Assembly (NCBI GenBank): GCA_026389455.1
Contig: JAPLHV010000067.1
Coordinates: forward strand, 1 to 53,389
Direction of reading: 5' to 3'
DNA from: Coprothermobacterota bacterium
GTDB taxonomy: Bacteria; Caldisericota; JANLFM01
Length of the DNA: 53,389 bases
Position numbers and translations under genes: made by a program. Each line of letters starts with the position of its first letter. Position 1 is the stretch's first letter. Positions 1 through 9,942 of the stretch are shown here, piece by piece. A model generated the notes under the pieces. That model had not been told where the DNA came from. It worked only from the letters and a program-made list of their open reading frames with translations, and made no database searches.

Positions 1-14
1 AAACCACTTAATCA

Positions 15-39
15 CTTGATAGCCCCCGGCAGGGTGTTA
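15..39 (+). repeat. Family A at trpS 3' end, preceded by a B arm (1-20)
   Basis: cttgatagcccccggcagggtgtta. Confidence 0.9.
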
Positions 40-1041
40 CCAGAAAAGATGGTCGCCCAGTTGCATCTTCTCCCGCACCTCGGCCATTGTTAGAGCGGCA
101 GTCCTCCGTGCTTTGCCGCATCCATAGCTCAGCAGTTCAGCCAAACGCTGCGGTTGGGTCAACAGCTCTTGACGCCGGGTTCGGATAGGATCCAGGAAAG
201 CATTCAGAAAAGCCCCCAGGTTGCGCTTGTCTTCCACGCAACCCAGCCGGCCGGCACGACAGGCAGCGGCGATCTCCTCCGCCCCCTCAGGGTTGAAGGC
301 GCGGTGAAAAGCATGCACCGTGCAGATCTCGGGGTGGCCGGGGTCACTCTTGCGGATCTTGGTCGGATCGGTGACCATCGAGCGGACTCGTTCCGTCACT
401 TCTTCGCTGGAGTGCATGAGAGCGATGTCGTTGCCCAGGCTCTTGCTCATCTTCTTTTGGCCGTCCAGGCCGGGGAGCCGGGAGACTTGGGAAAGCAGGG
501 CTTCCGGCTCAGGGAAAGTGGGGCCATAGAGGTAGTTGAAACGGCGGGCGATCTCCCGCGTCAACTCCAGGTGGGAAAGCTGATCGTCCCCGACCGGGAC
601 CAGATCGGCCTTGTAGACCAGGATGTCAGCGGCTTGCAGGACCGGATAACCGAGAAGGCCGAGTGAGGCCAGGCTTTCTTCCAAGTGAAGGTCGTCCAAC
701 TTGTCCTTGAGAGTGGGGATGCGTTGAGCCCGGGCGATGGTGACCAGCATCCCAAAGAGCAGGTAGAGCTCAGAATGTTCCGGAACCATGGACTGCACGA
801 AGAGAGTACACTTCTGCGGATCCAGGCCCACTGCCAAGTAGTCGACGAAGATGCTGCGGCTGGCCGCGCGCACCTCCTTCGGCTTCTCGTAAAGGGTGGT
901 GTAGGCATGATAGTCAGCGATTATAAAGTAGCAGTCGTATTCCTCCTGCAACTTCAGCCTGTTGATAATCGATCCGACGTAATGACCAAGGTGCAGGCTG
1001 CCCGAGGCGCGGTCGCCGGTGAGAATGCGTTTCTTGCTCAT
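37..1041 (-). CDS. trpS: Tryptophanyl-tRNA synthetase; start chosen at MSKKRILTGDRASG
   Basis: Class I aaRS motifs: TGDRASGSLHLGHYVGS (HIGH-like) and KMSKS in translation. Confidence 0.95.
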   Translation of the reverse strand: MSKKRILTGDRASGSLHLGHYVGSIINRLKLQEEYDCYFIIADYHAYTTLYEKPKEVRAASRSIFVDYLAVGLDPQKCTLFVQSMVPEHSELYLLFGMLVTIARAQRIPTLKDKLDDLHLEESLASLGLLGYPVLQAADILVYKADLVPVGDDQLSHLELTREIARRFNYLYGPTFPEPEALLSQVSRLPGLDGQKKMSKSLGNDIALMHSSEEVTERVRSMVTDPTKIRKSDPGHPEICTVHAFHRAFNPEGAEEIAAACRAGRLGCVEDKRNLGAFLNAFLDPIRTRRQELLTQPQRLAELLSYGCGKARRTAALTMAEVREKMQLGDHLFW

Positions 1042-1208
1042 GAGCCTTCCTTTATGGAGACAAACATGACCTCCGGTCAATCCGGAAATCTATCCCCCTT
1101 AAGTGTAGAAACGGCCCTCACCCTTGTCAAACCAGTCCTAAGCCGGGATAATGCGGCGAGGAAGGGAAGACCATAGATAGGAGAACGACAATGTTGAAAA
1201 CTCGTGGC

Positions 1209-1254
1209 AGCATAACAGCCCGTGGCAGCAGAACAGCCCCCGGCAGGGTGTTCC
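1209..1254 (+). repeat. Family A, two to three units between trpS and lipid kinase
   Basis: agcataacagcccgtggcagcagaacagcccccggcagggtgttcc. Confidence 0.9.
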
Positions 1255-1288
1255 GGCCGATTGGCTTTCACGCCACCGGCCACCGCAG

Positions 1289-2194
1289 ATGAAGACCTTT
1301 ATCATCGTCAACCCCACCGCCGGACGAGGCAAGGGACTGAAGCTGGTCCCCTCCATCGAAGCCCGACTCAAGAGCCTGGGATTAGACTATACCCTGCATA
1401 TCTCGGAATCGCCTTCAGCGCCGGCCGAGTTAACCCGCCAAGCCGTCGCCGATGGCTTTCAATTGGTCGTCGCCGGCGGTGGGGACGGCACCTGCCAGGC
1501 TGTCGCCACTGCCATGCTGGAGAAGGACAAAACAATGGCTGCCGGAGGGGGCGGGTGTACTCCAGTGTTTGGCATCTTGCCGATGGGTCGCGGCAACGAC
1601 TTGGCTCATGGTTTGGGAATCCCCGCCGACCCCCTGGATGCCTGCCAGGTGCTCCTTTCGGGGCGTCCAGCCGACTTGGACGTAGGTGTGGCCTCAAACG
1701 GTAAAATGTTCTTGAACGTGGCAGGGGCGGGATTCGATGCGGAGGTCAACCGCTATGCCAACCGCATCCGCTGGTTCAAGGGAAACCTTGTTTACCTGGT
1801 GGCCATCTTTGTCAAGCTGGCCACCTTCCGCTCCGCCCAGTTTACCCTTCGCCATGATGGGGGAACTTGGCAAGGGAAAGCCATGATGGTGGCGGTGGGG
1901 AACTCCCGCTACTATGGCGGCGGCCTCTTCGTTGCCCCCCAAGCGCTTCCCGACGATGGCCGCTTCGACGTTGTGATTATCGGTGATCTGAGCCGAATGG
2001 AGTTCATCCGGGCTTTCCCCACCGTCTACAAAGGAACCCATATTCATCACCCCAAAGTTCAAACCTTCCGCACCAGTCGCATCACCATCGATTGTGACGC
2101 GCCATACTGCTCTTATGCAGACGGGGACTTCCTCAGCGAACTGCCGGTTAGCCTGGACTTGCTTCCCCGGGCCATCAAGGTACTCGTTAAGTAG
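1289..2194 (+). CDS. Diacylglycerol kinase / YegS-like lipid kinase family protein
   Basis: N-term IIVNPTAGRGKG and GGDGT motif, GILPMGRGNDLA. Confidence 0.9.
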   Translation: MKTFIIVNPTAGRGKGLKLVPSIEARLKSLGLDYTLHISESPSAPAELTRQAVADGFQLVVAGGGDGTCQAVATAMLEKDKTMAAGGGGCTPVFGILPMGRGNDLAHGLGIPADPLDACQVLLSGRPADLDVGVASNGKMFLNVAGAGFDAEVNRYANRIRWFKGNLVYLVAIFVKLATFRSAQFTLRHDGGTWQGKAMMVAVGNSRYYGGGLFVAPQALPDDGRFDVVIIGDLSRMEFIRAFPTVYKGTHIHHPKVQTFRTSRITIDCDAPYCSYADGDFLSELPVSLDLLPRAIKVLVK

Positions 2195-2358
2195 TTAAGT
2201 GGGTAAGTAGTTAAGTAGCTAAGTAGTTAAGTGGCTAAGTAGTTGCTAAACTACTAAACCACTTGATCACTTGATCGCTAAACCACTTGATCACTTGATT
2301 ACTAAACCACTTGATCACTAAACCACTTGACTACTTGATCACTAAACCACTTAATCAC
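2187..2358. repeat. Family B 8-bp-period inverted array
   Basis: aagtagtt/aagtggct units then ctaaacca/cttgatca units. Confidence 0.92.
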
Positions 2359-2403
2359 GATAATTGGCATAAGGCATGAGGAATGCCGTGAAAGGGACTT
2401 TGC

Positions 2404-3300
2404 ATGAAAACGCTGGTCATCGTCAACCCGACGGCTAACCAAGGCCGTGTGCTGCAAGTTCTTCCGCAAGTGGAGGGGAAGCTGAAAGAATTAGGCATTG
2501 ATGTCACCATGCGTATCTCACCCTCGCCGGATGCCCCTCCGAAGATGGCTAGAGAGGGGATCGCCGAAGGATTCCAGCGCATCGTGGCGGCAGGCGGGGA
2601 CGGAACCAGCCATGCGCTGGGCGGCGCTATGACCGGGACCGGGGTCACCCTCGGCTTCCTTCCCCTGGGGCGCGGCAACGACTTCGCCACCGCGCTGGGG
2701 ATCCCCCGTGACCCACTGGCAGCTTGCGAAGCGCTTCGTTCAGGCCAATCGGTGGAGATCGATATAGGGCGCAGTGGAACCGGCCGGTTCTTTGTCAATA
2801 TGGCCGGCGCCGGCTTCGACTCCGAGGTCAATCGCTACGGCAACCAAGTCCGCTGGATCAAGGGCGGGATCGTTTATTACTATGCGGCCATCGTCCAGAT
2901 CTTCCGCTTCAAGGCAGCGAACTTCGCCTTGCGTCACGACAATGGCGACTGGAAGGGGAAAGCGTTGATGATCGGCATCGGCAACTCCCCGCAATATGGC
3001 GGAGGGATGCACCTGACCCCTCATGCCAAAGTGAACGACGGATTCTTCGACATCGTCGTGGTCGGCGACCTGGGCAAAGGTGATTTCCTGCGCACCTTGC
3101 CGAAGGTCTTCAGTGGCAACCACCTCTCCAACCCAAAAGTCTTTGAATTCAGAACTCGCCGCATCGAAATCTCCTGCGATGCGCCTTATTGTTCCTACGC
3201 CGACGGCGATTTCTTCTCCGATTTGCCGATGACCCTGGAGATCGTCCCGCTCGCCCTGCGCGTCTGGGCGCCGCTGAAGAAACCGTCCTGCTTGCTTTGA
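2404..3300 (+). CDS. Diacylglycerol kinase / lipid kinase family protein, tandem paralog of preceding gene
   Basis: VIVNPTANQGR, AAGGDGTSHALG, FLPLGRGNDFATALGIPRDP; co-linear similarity with 1289..2194. Confidence 0.9.
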   Translation: MKTLVIVNPTANQGRVLQVLPQVEGKLKELGIDVTMRISPSPDAPPKMAREGIAEGFQRIVAAGGDGTSHALGGAMTGTGVTLGFLPLGRGNDFATALGIPRDPLAACEALRSGQSVEIDIGRSGTGRFFVNMAGAGFDSEVNRYGNQVRWIKGGIVYYYAAIVQIFRFKAANFALRHDNGDWKGKALMIGIGNSPQYGGGMHLTPHAKVNDGFFDIVVVGDLGKGDFLRTLPKVFSGNHLSNPKVFEFRTRRIEISCDAPYCSYADGDFFSDLPMTLEIVPLALRVWAPLKKPSCLL

Positions 3301-3301
3301 T

Positions 3302-3345
3302 AGAACACCCTGCCGGGGGCTGTCGAGTTGCCGGGGGCTGTCTGG
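3302..3345 (-). repeat. Family A, two units downstream of lipid kinase 2
   Basis: agaacaccctgccgggggctgtcgagttgccgggggctgtctgg. Confidence 0.93.
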
Positions 3346-3357
3346 CTGACACAAACT

Positions 3358-3437
3358 GTCTAGTGATCAAGTAGTTAAGTGGCCAAGTAGTTTAGTAAGC
3401 ACTTAGCCACTTAACTACTTAACTACTTAGCCACTTT
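3358..3437. repeat. Family B array
   Basis: gatcaagtagttaagtggccaagtagtttagtaagcacttagccacttaactacttaactacttagccactt. Confidence 0.92.
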
Positions 3438-3469
3438 TAATGGCTGTCACCTCACACTAAGGAGGATAC

Positions 3470-4459
3470 ATGGAAGGGCAAGGAAGGATCTTTACCGAGG
3501 TCGATCCCGATCTTCTACGCGGGTGCTTCCGTTCTAAATCCAAGAAGCTGACCAACAAAGTGACCTCCGTCAAGGAGGCCGTGCAGATCCACCTCCATGA
3601 CGGCGACTATCTGGCGGTGGGGGGGTTTGGCGGGGTGCGCATTCCCACCGCTTTATTGCACGAGATCGTCCGCCAGGGAAGAAAGGGTCTCGGCTTCGCT
3701 GGCCACCCCGCGACCCACGACTGTGAGATCCTGGCGGCCGGCAAGTGTTTTGACCGATGCGATGCGGCATACATCATTGGCTTGGAGGCGCGGGGCATTC
3801 CTAAGATGACGCGAAAGTATTTCGAGAGCGGGGCAGTGGAATGCACGGAATGGACCAATGCGGCGCTCTCCTGGCGATTGCGGGCGGCTGCCATGGGGGT
3901 CTCTTTCATTCCAGCCCGCAGCATGCTGGGGACCGATACCGAGCTGCACAGCGCCGCCAAAGAGATCATCTGCCCCTTCACCGGAAAGAAGTACCTGGCC
4001 TTGCCCGCTCTCTTCCCGGATGTGGCCATCATCCATGTCCACGAGGCGGACATCAACGGGAACTGCCACATCCGCGGAATTCTAGTCTCTGACCAGGATC
4101 TGGCTCGCGCCTCAAAGAGGGTGATCATCAGCGCCGAACGGTTGGTCCCTATCGACTTCTTTCGCGATGACCAAGAGAAAACCACCATCCCCTACTATCT
4201 GGTGGACGCCGTGGTGGAGGTTCCTTTTGGAAGCTACCCAGGCAACATGCCCTACGAATACTACTCCGACGAAGAGCATTTGCAGGAATGGTTGACTGCC
4301 GAGGAGAGCCCCGAGACCTATCAGGCCTTCCTTGACAAGTATCTCTTCGGGATCCGGGACTTTGACGCTTATTTGGAGCTATGCGGCGGAACTCATAGGA
4401 TGAGCCAGTTGCGAGACTTGGAGTATCTGCGCAAGCCGGAAGGAGAGGGGGCAGACTAG
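3470..4459 (+). CDS. CoA-transferase subunit A (glutaconate CoA-transferase-like)
   Basis: Family I CoA-transferase-like translation (DGDYLAVGGFGGVRIPTALLHEIVRQG); followed 1 nt later by subunit B. Confidence 0.8.
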   Translation: MEGQGRIFTEVDPDLLRGCFRSKSKKLTNKVTSVKEAVQIHLHDGDYLAVGGFGGVRIPTALLHEIVRQGRKGLGFAGHPATHDCEILAAGKCFDRCDAAYIIGLEARGIPKMTRKYFESGAVECTEWTNAALSWRLRAAAMGVSFIPARSMLGTDTELHSAAKEIICPFTGKKYLALPALFPDVAIIHVHEADINGNCHIRGILVSDQDLARASKRVIISAERLVPIDFFRDDQEKTTIPYYLVDAVVEVPFGSYPGNMPYEYYSDEEHLQEWLTAEESPETYQAFLDKYLFGIRDFDAYLELCGGTHRMSQLRDLEYLRKPEGEGAD

Positions 4460-4460
4460 G

Positions 4461-5270
4461 ATGGCCTACGACGATCCGCTAAAAGCCCGGAAAGCGAAGT
4501 ACAACGGCATGGAATTGCTGGTCTGCGTAGCCTCCCGCTATTTGGAGGACGGCGCCTCGGTCTCGGTGGGCACGGGGGTTCCAGTGGCCGCAGCGATGTT
4601 GGCCCAGAAGCTGTATGCGCCGAACCTGTTGGTGATCTTCGAAGCGGGGGGGATCGCTCCTTTGCTCCCCACTATGCCCATCTCGGTAGGGGATTCACGC
4701 ACCACCCACAGAGCCATCCAAGCCACTTCGATGACCGAAGTGATGGATACCCTGTCTCGTGGTTTGGTGGATTATTGCTTCCTCGGGGGGGCTCAGATCG
4801 ACCTCTACGGCAACTTGAACTCCACCCAGGTCGGCACAGACTACCGCAAGCCCAAAGTGCGCTTCCCCGGTTCCGGCGGCGCCAACGACTTCGGCTCGCT
4901 GGCTTGGCGGACGATGGTGGTCACCCCGCAAAGCGCCCGCCGTTTCGTCCCAAAGGTTGATTTCCTCACCACCCCAGGCTACCTCGACGGCCCCGGCTCG
5001 CGCGAGAGGGCCGGCCTGCCCCCCGGCGCCGGACCCTACAAAGTGATCACCAATTTGGCCGTCTTGGGATACCATCCGGAGAGCAAGCGGATGATGGTGG
5101 AGTCCATCCACCCCGGGGTGACCCTCGAGGAAGTGCGGGTCAACACGGGCTTCGAGCTTTTGGTGAAAGACCCGTTGGGAACCACCGATCCGCCCAGCGA
5201 GGACGAACTGCGGGTGTTGCGAGAAGAGGTGGATCCATTGAAACTGGTGATCGGGCGAGAGGCAAAGTAG
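4461..5270 (+). CDS. CoA-transferase subunit B
   Basis: Family I CoA-transferase beta features (SVGTGVPVAAAMLAQKLYAPNLLVIFEAGGIAP). Confidence 0.8.
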   Translation: MAYDDPLKARKAKYNGMELLVCVASRYLEDGASVSVGTGVPVAAAMLAQKLYAPNLLVIFEAGGIAPLLPTMPISVGDSRTTHRAIQATSMTEVMDTLSRGLVDYCFLGGAQIDLYGNLNSTQVGTDYRKPKVRFPGSGGANDFGSLAWRTMVVTPQSARRFVPKVDFLTTPGYLDGPGSRERAGLPPGAGPYKVITNLAVLGYHPESKRMMVESIHPGVTLEEVRVNTGFELLVKDPLGTTDPPSEDELRVLREEVDPLKLVIGREAK

Positions 5271-5300
5271 AAAAAGAGAAGGCAGGAGGAGAGAGAAGGG

Positions 5301-6023
5301 ATGACTGATGCAAATGAGGTAGACAGCCCCCGGCAACTTGATAGCCCCCGGCAGGGTGTCTCGATCAAGTTCTGGGGACATGCTTTTGTCTCCCTTGCGC
5401 AGGGAGGGCAAACCCTGGCGATCGACCCATACTACCCAGCCGGAGAGATCCCCACCTCCCTGGAACCCACACTGGTGTTGGTTACCCACGGCCACGGAGA
5501 CCATCTAGGAGAAGCCGTTCCCCTGGCCAAGCGAGCGGGTTGCGAGATTCTGGCCATCACCGATCTGGCCCGCTACCTGCATGGGGAGGGGGCTGCGGTG
5601 CGGACGGCCCATTTCGGAGGAAAAGTGGCCTTTCCCTTCGGCTGGGTGAAAGTCGTCCCCGCCATTCACAGCTCCACCGGCCCCCAAGGGCAGTACCTGG
5701 GAGAGCCGGCCGGCTTCCTGATCCAGCTCTTCGGACGCCTCTTCTACCACGCTGGGGATACCGCCCTCTTCGGCGATATGGCCCTGCTGAAAAGCGAAGG
5801 TCCGCTTTTTTGCGCCTTCCTGCCGATCGGGGGTCTTTACACGATGGACCCCCAAGACGCTTTGGAGGCGGTTCGCCTGCTGTCGCCGGCTTGGGTGGTT
5901 CCGATCCACTACAACACCTTCCCCCAGATCGCCCAAGACAGCCTGGCCTTCTCCCGTCGTGTCGAAGCGGAGACGGCAAGTCGCGCCTTGGCATTGGCTC
6001 CCGGCGAGGAGCGGATGCTCTAA
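5301..6023 (+). CDS. Metal-dependent hydrolase, UPF0173-like MBL fold, with repeat-derived N-terminal segment
   Basis: THGHGDHLGEA motif, HAGDTALFGDM; N-term [13 protein letters not shown] encoded by repeat A. Confidence 0.85.
   Translation: MTDANEVDSPRQLDSPRQGVSIKFWGHAFVSLAQGGQTLAIDPYYPAGEIPTSLEPTLVLVTHGHGDHLGEAVPLAKRAGCEILAITDLARYLHGEGAAVRTAHFGGKVAFPFGWVKVVPAIHSSTGPQGQYLGEPAGFLIQLFGRLFYHAGDTALFGDMALLKSEGPLFCAFLPIGGLYTMDPQDALEAVRLLSPAWVVPIHYNTFPQIAQDSLAFSRRVEAETASRALALAPGEERML
5320..5360 (+). repeat. Family A, two units in MBL hydrolase 5' end
   Basis: tagacagcccccggcaacttgatagcccccggcagggtgtc. Confidence 0.93.
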
Positions 6024-6096
6024 GCAGTGATCAAGTGGTTTAGTGGTTTAGTGGTTTAGTAAGTACTTACCCACTTAACTACTTACCCACTTAAGG
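6024..6096. repeat. Family B array
   Basis: tgatcaagtggtttagtggtttagtggtttagtaagtacttacccacttaactacttacccactta. Confidence 0.92.
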
Positions 6097-6120
6097 TGAC
6101 AGCCCCCAGCAGGGTGTCTA
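6097..6120 (+). repeat. Family A at PMT-like gene stop
   Basis: gtgacagcccccagcagggtgtcta. Confidence 0.88.
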
Positions 6121-7368
6121 GCGGAAGATGCCCAGGAAGCTTCCCGCCCAGATCCCTTTCAGGAAACCCTCAGGGTAGACGGGTAAACCGGTAAGCAAGG
6201 GGTAGAAAGCCAGGAAAGCCAAGACCGCTAGAACCAGGACAACCCAACTGATCACACGAGCTGCAGGCCGTCGCCACCCTTTTTGAACCAAGATGGCCAA
6301 GGCCAGTGCATAGAAGGGTATCCCCGGCAACATATAAAAGATGAAACCTCCCTTGCTGGAAATAATCCAAGGTAAGTAGTTGACCAGAAAAGCGAAGAGG
6401 ACAAAGCCAGGCAGGAAGGCGCCCCGCCGGCGAGCCCACCAAGGCAGGCTGGCCAGCAAAGTCAGCAGGGCAATCCCCCCGCCGTACCAGACAATCGGGT
6501 TGCCAATGGCCAGGATCCCTTCCGTCAGTCCCGCCGGGTTAGTCAAGTAAGCGTACCAGACTCCCTTGGTCATCAAGGGCCAACTCCACCAGGGAGAAGC
6601 GTAGGGATGGTCAATGACCGCGCGGGTGTGCCAAGCCCAAGCGTCGGTGTGCAACTTGACTAAATCAGCCAAGTCATTCCCGAAGCTGAAATAATAGCTG
6701 TAACAAAGAAGGTAGAGGCCGCCCACCACAACGAGGAAGGCAAGGAAGACCAACAGTCCATTGGCCAGGAAGCTGAGCCCAGCTCGCCGGCTCAAGCGGA
6801 AGGGAGGGAAGACCAGAAAGAAAACTCCCAACGCTACGACCAGGTAAGCGGCTGACCATTTGGAAGCCAAGGCAAAACCCAAGGCAATCAGGGTGAAAAG
6901 AAAATCTAAACGCCAGCGAGTGCGGTAGAAACGCGCCGCGAAGAATAGAGCCAAGAGCGAGAAGAAGGCCACGTAGAGATCCAGCATAGCCATTCGGCCC
7001 TGGATGAAAACCATGAAATCGGTTGCATAAAAAACACCGGCGAAGAGCGCAGCGCCCCAACCCAAACCTAGAGCTCGGGCCAGGAGAAAGACCAGGATCA
7101 CCGCCAGGCAGCCCAACAAGTAAGAAAAGAAGCGCCACCCCAGCGCATTGTCGCCAAAGATAGTGATCCCCAAGGCGATGCACATTTTCCCCAGGGGGGG
7201 ATGCTCCCAGTTAGTATCCGGCTGCCCGGCCACGTAGGCACGTGCCGCCTTGACATAATGCACCTCGTCGAAGACGGTCCCGGCCGGCTGATTGAGGAAA
7301 AGCCCCCGCGAGAGGAAGGTGAAGAGGATCAGCAGGATCAGCAGAATAACCTGCTTGCGGAGCGTCAT
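6118..7368 (-). CDS. Dolichyl-phosphate-mannose-protein mannosyltransferase-like membrane glycosyltransferase
   Basis: Multi-TM; FDEVHYVKAARAYVAG...NWEHPPLGK motif typical of PMT/GT39. Confidence 0.85.
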   Translation of the reverse strand: MTLRKQVILLILLILFTFLSRGLFLNQPAGTVFDEVHYVKAARAYVAGQPDTNWEHPPLGKMCIALGITIFGDNALGWRFFSYLLGCLAVILVFLLARALGLGWGAALFAGVFYATDFMVFIQGRMAMLDLYVAFFSLLALFFAARFYRTRWRLDFLFTLIALGFALASKWSAAYLVVALGVFFLVFPPFRLSRRAGLSFLANGLLVFLAFLVVVGGLYLLCYSYYFSFGNDLADLVKLHTDAWAWHTRAVIDHPYASPWWSWPLMTKGVWYAYLTNPAGLTEGILAIGNPIVWYGGGIALLTLLASLPWWARRRGAFLPGFVLFAFLVNYLPWIISSKGGFIFYMLPGIPFYALALAILVQKGWRRPAARVISWVVLVLAVLAFLAFYPLLTGLPVYPEGFLKGIWAGSFLGIFR

Positions 7369-7402
7369 CGAAGCAGGCGATCGTCGTGCGGCAAAGCGTT
7401 CG

Positions 7403-8644
7403 TTAGAGGCCGTACTGGGCGATCAGTTGTTCGCGGTTCTTTCCCAGGATTTCGTACTTGGCGCCTACTTTGGAGAAAGCCTCGACCGCTCGGTCGATGT
7501 GCTCTTTCTCGTGAGCTGCGCTCAATTGCACCCGGATGCGAGCCTGACCTTTGGCCACCACCGGGAAGTAAAAGCCGATGACGTAGATCCCCTCATCATA
7601 GAGATCCCGAGCCATATTCTGGGCAAGCTTGGCGTTGTAGAGCATGATCGGCACGATCGGGTGAACCCCCGGGCGGATCTCGAAACCAACCTCGGTCATC
7701 TGCCGGCGGAAATACTGGGTATTCCATTCCAGCTTGTCGCGCAATGCCGTGCTTTCACTAAGCAGGTCGAGAACGCAGAGAGCGGCGGAGACCACCACCG
7801 GCGGCAGTGTATTGGAGAAAAGGTAGGGACGGGACCGTTGGCGAAGGATCTCCACGATCTCCTTGCGACCCGATGTGAAGCCACCGGAGGCGCCGCCCAA
7901 GGCTTTGCCAAGAGTGGAGGTGATGATATCCACCCTCCCGGATACACCGCAGTGCTCGGGAGTGCCTCGACCAGTTTTTCCAATGAAACCGGTGGCATGG
8001 GAGTCGTCCACCATCACCAAGGCATGGTAACGGTCGGCCAGCTCACAGATCTCAGCAAGTTTGACGATGTCTCCATCCATCGAGAAGGCGCCATCGGTGA
8101 CAATCATGCGAAATCGGGCCGACTGGGCTTCCTCTAGTTTGGCTGCTAAATCGGTCATCTCACCGTGAGCATAGATGGAACGTTGGGCCTTGCAGAGGCG
8201 GATGCCGTCGATAATCGAGGCGTGATTGAGCTGGTCCGTGATGACGGCATCCTCTTCCTTCAAAAGAACCTCAAAGAGCCCGCCGTTGGCGTCGAAACAA
8301 GAAGAGTAAAGGATGGTGTCTTCGGTCCCCAGAAAACGGCTGATCTTGGCCTCAAGCTCTTTATGGATGTCTTGGGTGCCGCAGATGAAACGCACTGAGG
8401 ACATGCCGTAGCCGCGTTTTTCGAGGCCAACTCGTGCAGCCTCCAGCAGCCTGGGGTGACTGGAGAGCCCCAGGTAGTTGTTGGCGCAGAAGTTTAAAAC
8501 CTCTCGCACAGGAGCGCCGGCAGGGTAAGAGACCTCAATGGGGGCTCCCTGGGGAGAGCTGATCAGGCGTTCCTCTTTATACAAGCCTTGTTCACGGATC
8601 GATCGGAGTTCTTGCTGGAGATATGATTGCAGCTTGCCGTACAT
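7403..8644 (-). CDS. kbl: Glycine C-acetyltransferase (2-amino-3-ketobutyrate CoA ligase)
   Basis: Alpha-oxoamine synthase translation ([38 protein letters not shown]); adjacent to tdh. Confidence 0.9.
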   Translation of the reverse strand: MYGKLQSYLQQELRSIREQGLYKEERLISSPQGAPIEVSYPAGAPVREVLNFCANNYLGLSSHPRLLEAARVGLEKRGYGMSSVRFICGTQDIHKELEAKISRFLGTEDTILYSSCFDANGGLFEVLLKEEDAVITDQLNHASIIDGIRLCKAQRSIYAHGEMTDLAAKLEEAQSARFRMIVTDGAFSMDGDIVKLAEICELADRYHALVMVDDSHATGFIGKTGRGTPEHCGVSGRVDIITSTLGKALGGASGGFTSGRKEIVEILRQRSRPYLFSNTLPPVVVSAALCVLDLLSESTALRDKLEWNTQYFRRQMTEVGFEIRPGVHPIVPIMLYNAKLAQNMARDLYDEGIYVIGFYFPVVAKGQARIRVQLSAAHEKEHIDRAVEAFSKVGAKYEILGKNREQLIAQYGL

Positions 8645-8665
8645 CGTGGATTACCTCCTCGTAAT

Positions 8666-9766
8666 CTAGAGGCCCCGACGGGCCTTGGCAGCGGCTAACT
8701 CGGCCGCATGCGGGAAAAGCACGACCTTGGCTGAAGTGCGCGGCCGGGTGGTCATTACCTCGAAACCCGCAGCGAACTCCTCCAAGGGAAGTAAGTGGGT
8801 GATCACCGGGCTGATATCCAAGCGCCCCGAGCTGAGAAAGTTGCGCACCCGATACCAGGTGTCAAACATGCGCCGTCCGCTGATCCCTTCAATCTGAGCC
8901 CCTTTGAAAACGATCCCATTGTTGTAATCGATGCGCACCGGGGATTCTGAGGTAACGCCAAAGGCAGAGAAACGGCCGCCCTTCCGCAGCATTCCAAACC
9001 CCTCGTCCAAAGCTTGCTGGGAGCCGGCCATCTCCAACACAAGATCCGCCCCAGAGCCACCGGTATGCTCTTTGACGAAAGCGACCCTGTCGGTGGCCGC
9101 ATCATTGGCGTAGAGCAGGTGATCCGCGCCCATCTTGCGCCCGATCTCCATGTTGAAGGGGTATTTGCCCACCAAGAAGATCTTCACGACGCCACAGACG
9201 CGAGCCACGCCTACCGCCAGAAGCGCGATCGGTCCGTCGCCAAGGATTGCCATGGTCTTCCCGGCTACGTCCCCCGACTCCCCCAGCACCGTGTAAGTGG
9301 CGTTGCCAAGCGGCTCTTGTACGCAGGCGATTTCCGCTGGAATGGCGGGGTCGTTGAGCCAGCAGACGCTCTCCGGCACGGCGAAGTATTCGGCGAAGGC
9401 GCCGTCGCAATCCACGCCCAGGATCTTCATATGGTCGCCGATGTGCAACTGGCCAAGGAGGGCGTTCAAGTCCCCGGGATTGTAGATGTGAGTCTCAGCG
9501 GAGATATAGTCGCCCACTTTGATACGGCGGACGGCAGATCCCACTTCGACTACCTCCCCAGCCACCTCGTGCCCCATGATCTGCGGCAGTCTCTTCTCCC
9601 CGATTCGCCCTTGCGCCCAGGGATCCCACTTATAGATATGTACATCTGTGCCGCAGATAGATGTAGCCAGAACGCGGATTAAAACCTGATCGGAGGCGAC
9701 AGTGGGATCCTTCACTTGCAGGAATTCTGCGCCTGGCATGGGTCTTGTCTTAACGACTGCTTTCAT
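8666..9766 (-). CDS. tdh: L-threonine 3-dehydrogenase
   Basis: Zn-dependent MDR family (CGTDVHIYKWDPWAQGRI, GHEVAGEVVEVG); next to kbl. Confidence 0.9.
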   Translation of the reverse strand: MKAVVKTRPMPGAEFLQVKDPTVASDQVLIRVLATSICGTDVHIYKWDPWAQGRIGEKRLPQIMGHEVAGEVVEVGSAVRRIKVGDYISAETHIYNPGDLNALLGQLHIGDHMKILGVDCDGAFAEYFAVPESVCWLNDPAIPAEIACVQEPLGNATYTVLGESGDVAGKTMAILGDGPIALLAVGVARVCGVVKIFLVGKYPFNMEIGRKMGADHLLYANDAATDRVAFVKEHTGGSGADLVLEMAGSQQALDEGFGMLRKGGRFSAFGVTSESPVRIDYNNGIVFKGAQIEGISGRRMFDTWYRVRNFLSSGRLDISPVITHLLPLEEFAAGFEVMTTRPRTSAKVVLFPHAAELAAAKARRGL

Positions 9767-9845
9767 AGCTCCTCCTCGAACCAGTATCCCCCCATTTTAG
9801 CGCAAACCGGCGAGAGAGAAAGGTGGCATCACCCTACCGGGGGTT

Positions 9846-9942
9846 ATTTAGTGATCAAGTGGTTTAGTTATCAAGTAGTTTAGTAGTTTAGTAAGCGCTT
9901 ACTCACTTACCCACTTAACTACTTGACTACTTAGCCACTTAC
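9846..9942. repeat. Family B array
   Basis: tgatcaagtggtttag...gtaagcgcttactcacttacccacttaactacttgactacttagccactta. Confidence 0.9.

Noticed and set aside
154-666. Many antisense ORFs over 60 aa (for example 154..666, 1368..1697, 2740..3354, 22764..23225)
   Set aside because: Shadow ORFs opposite well-supported genes in GC-rich DNA.
1041-1289. T-box or other riboswitch upstream of trpS
   Set aside because: No specifier-loop/T-box consensus identifiable by eye; the region includes A units instead.
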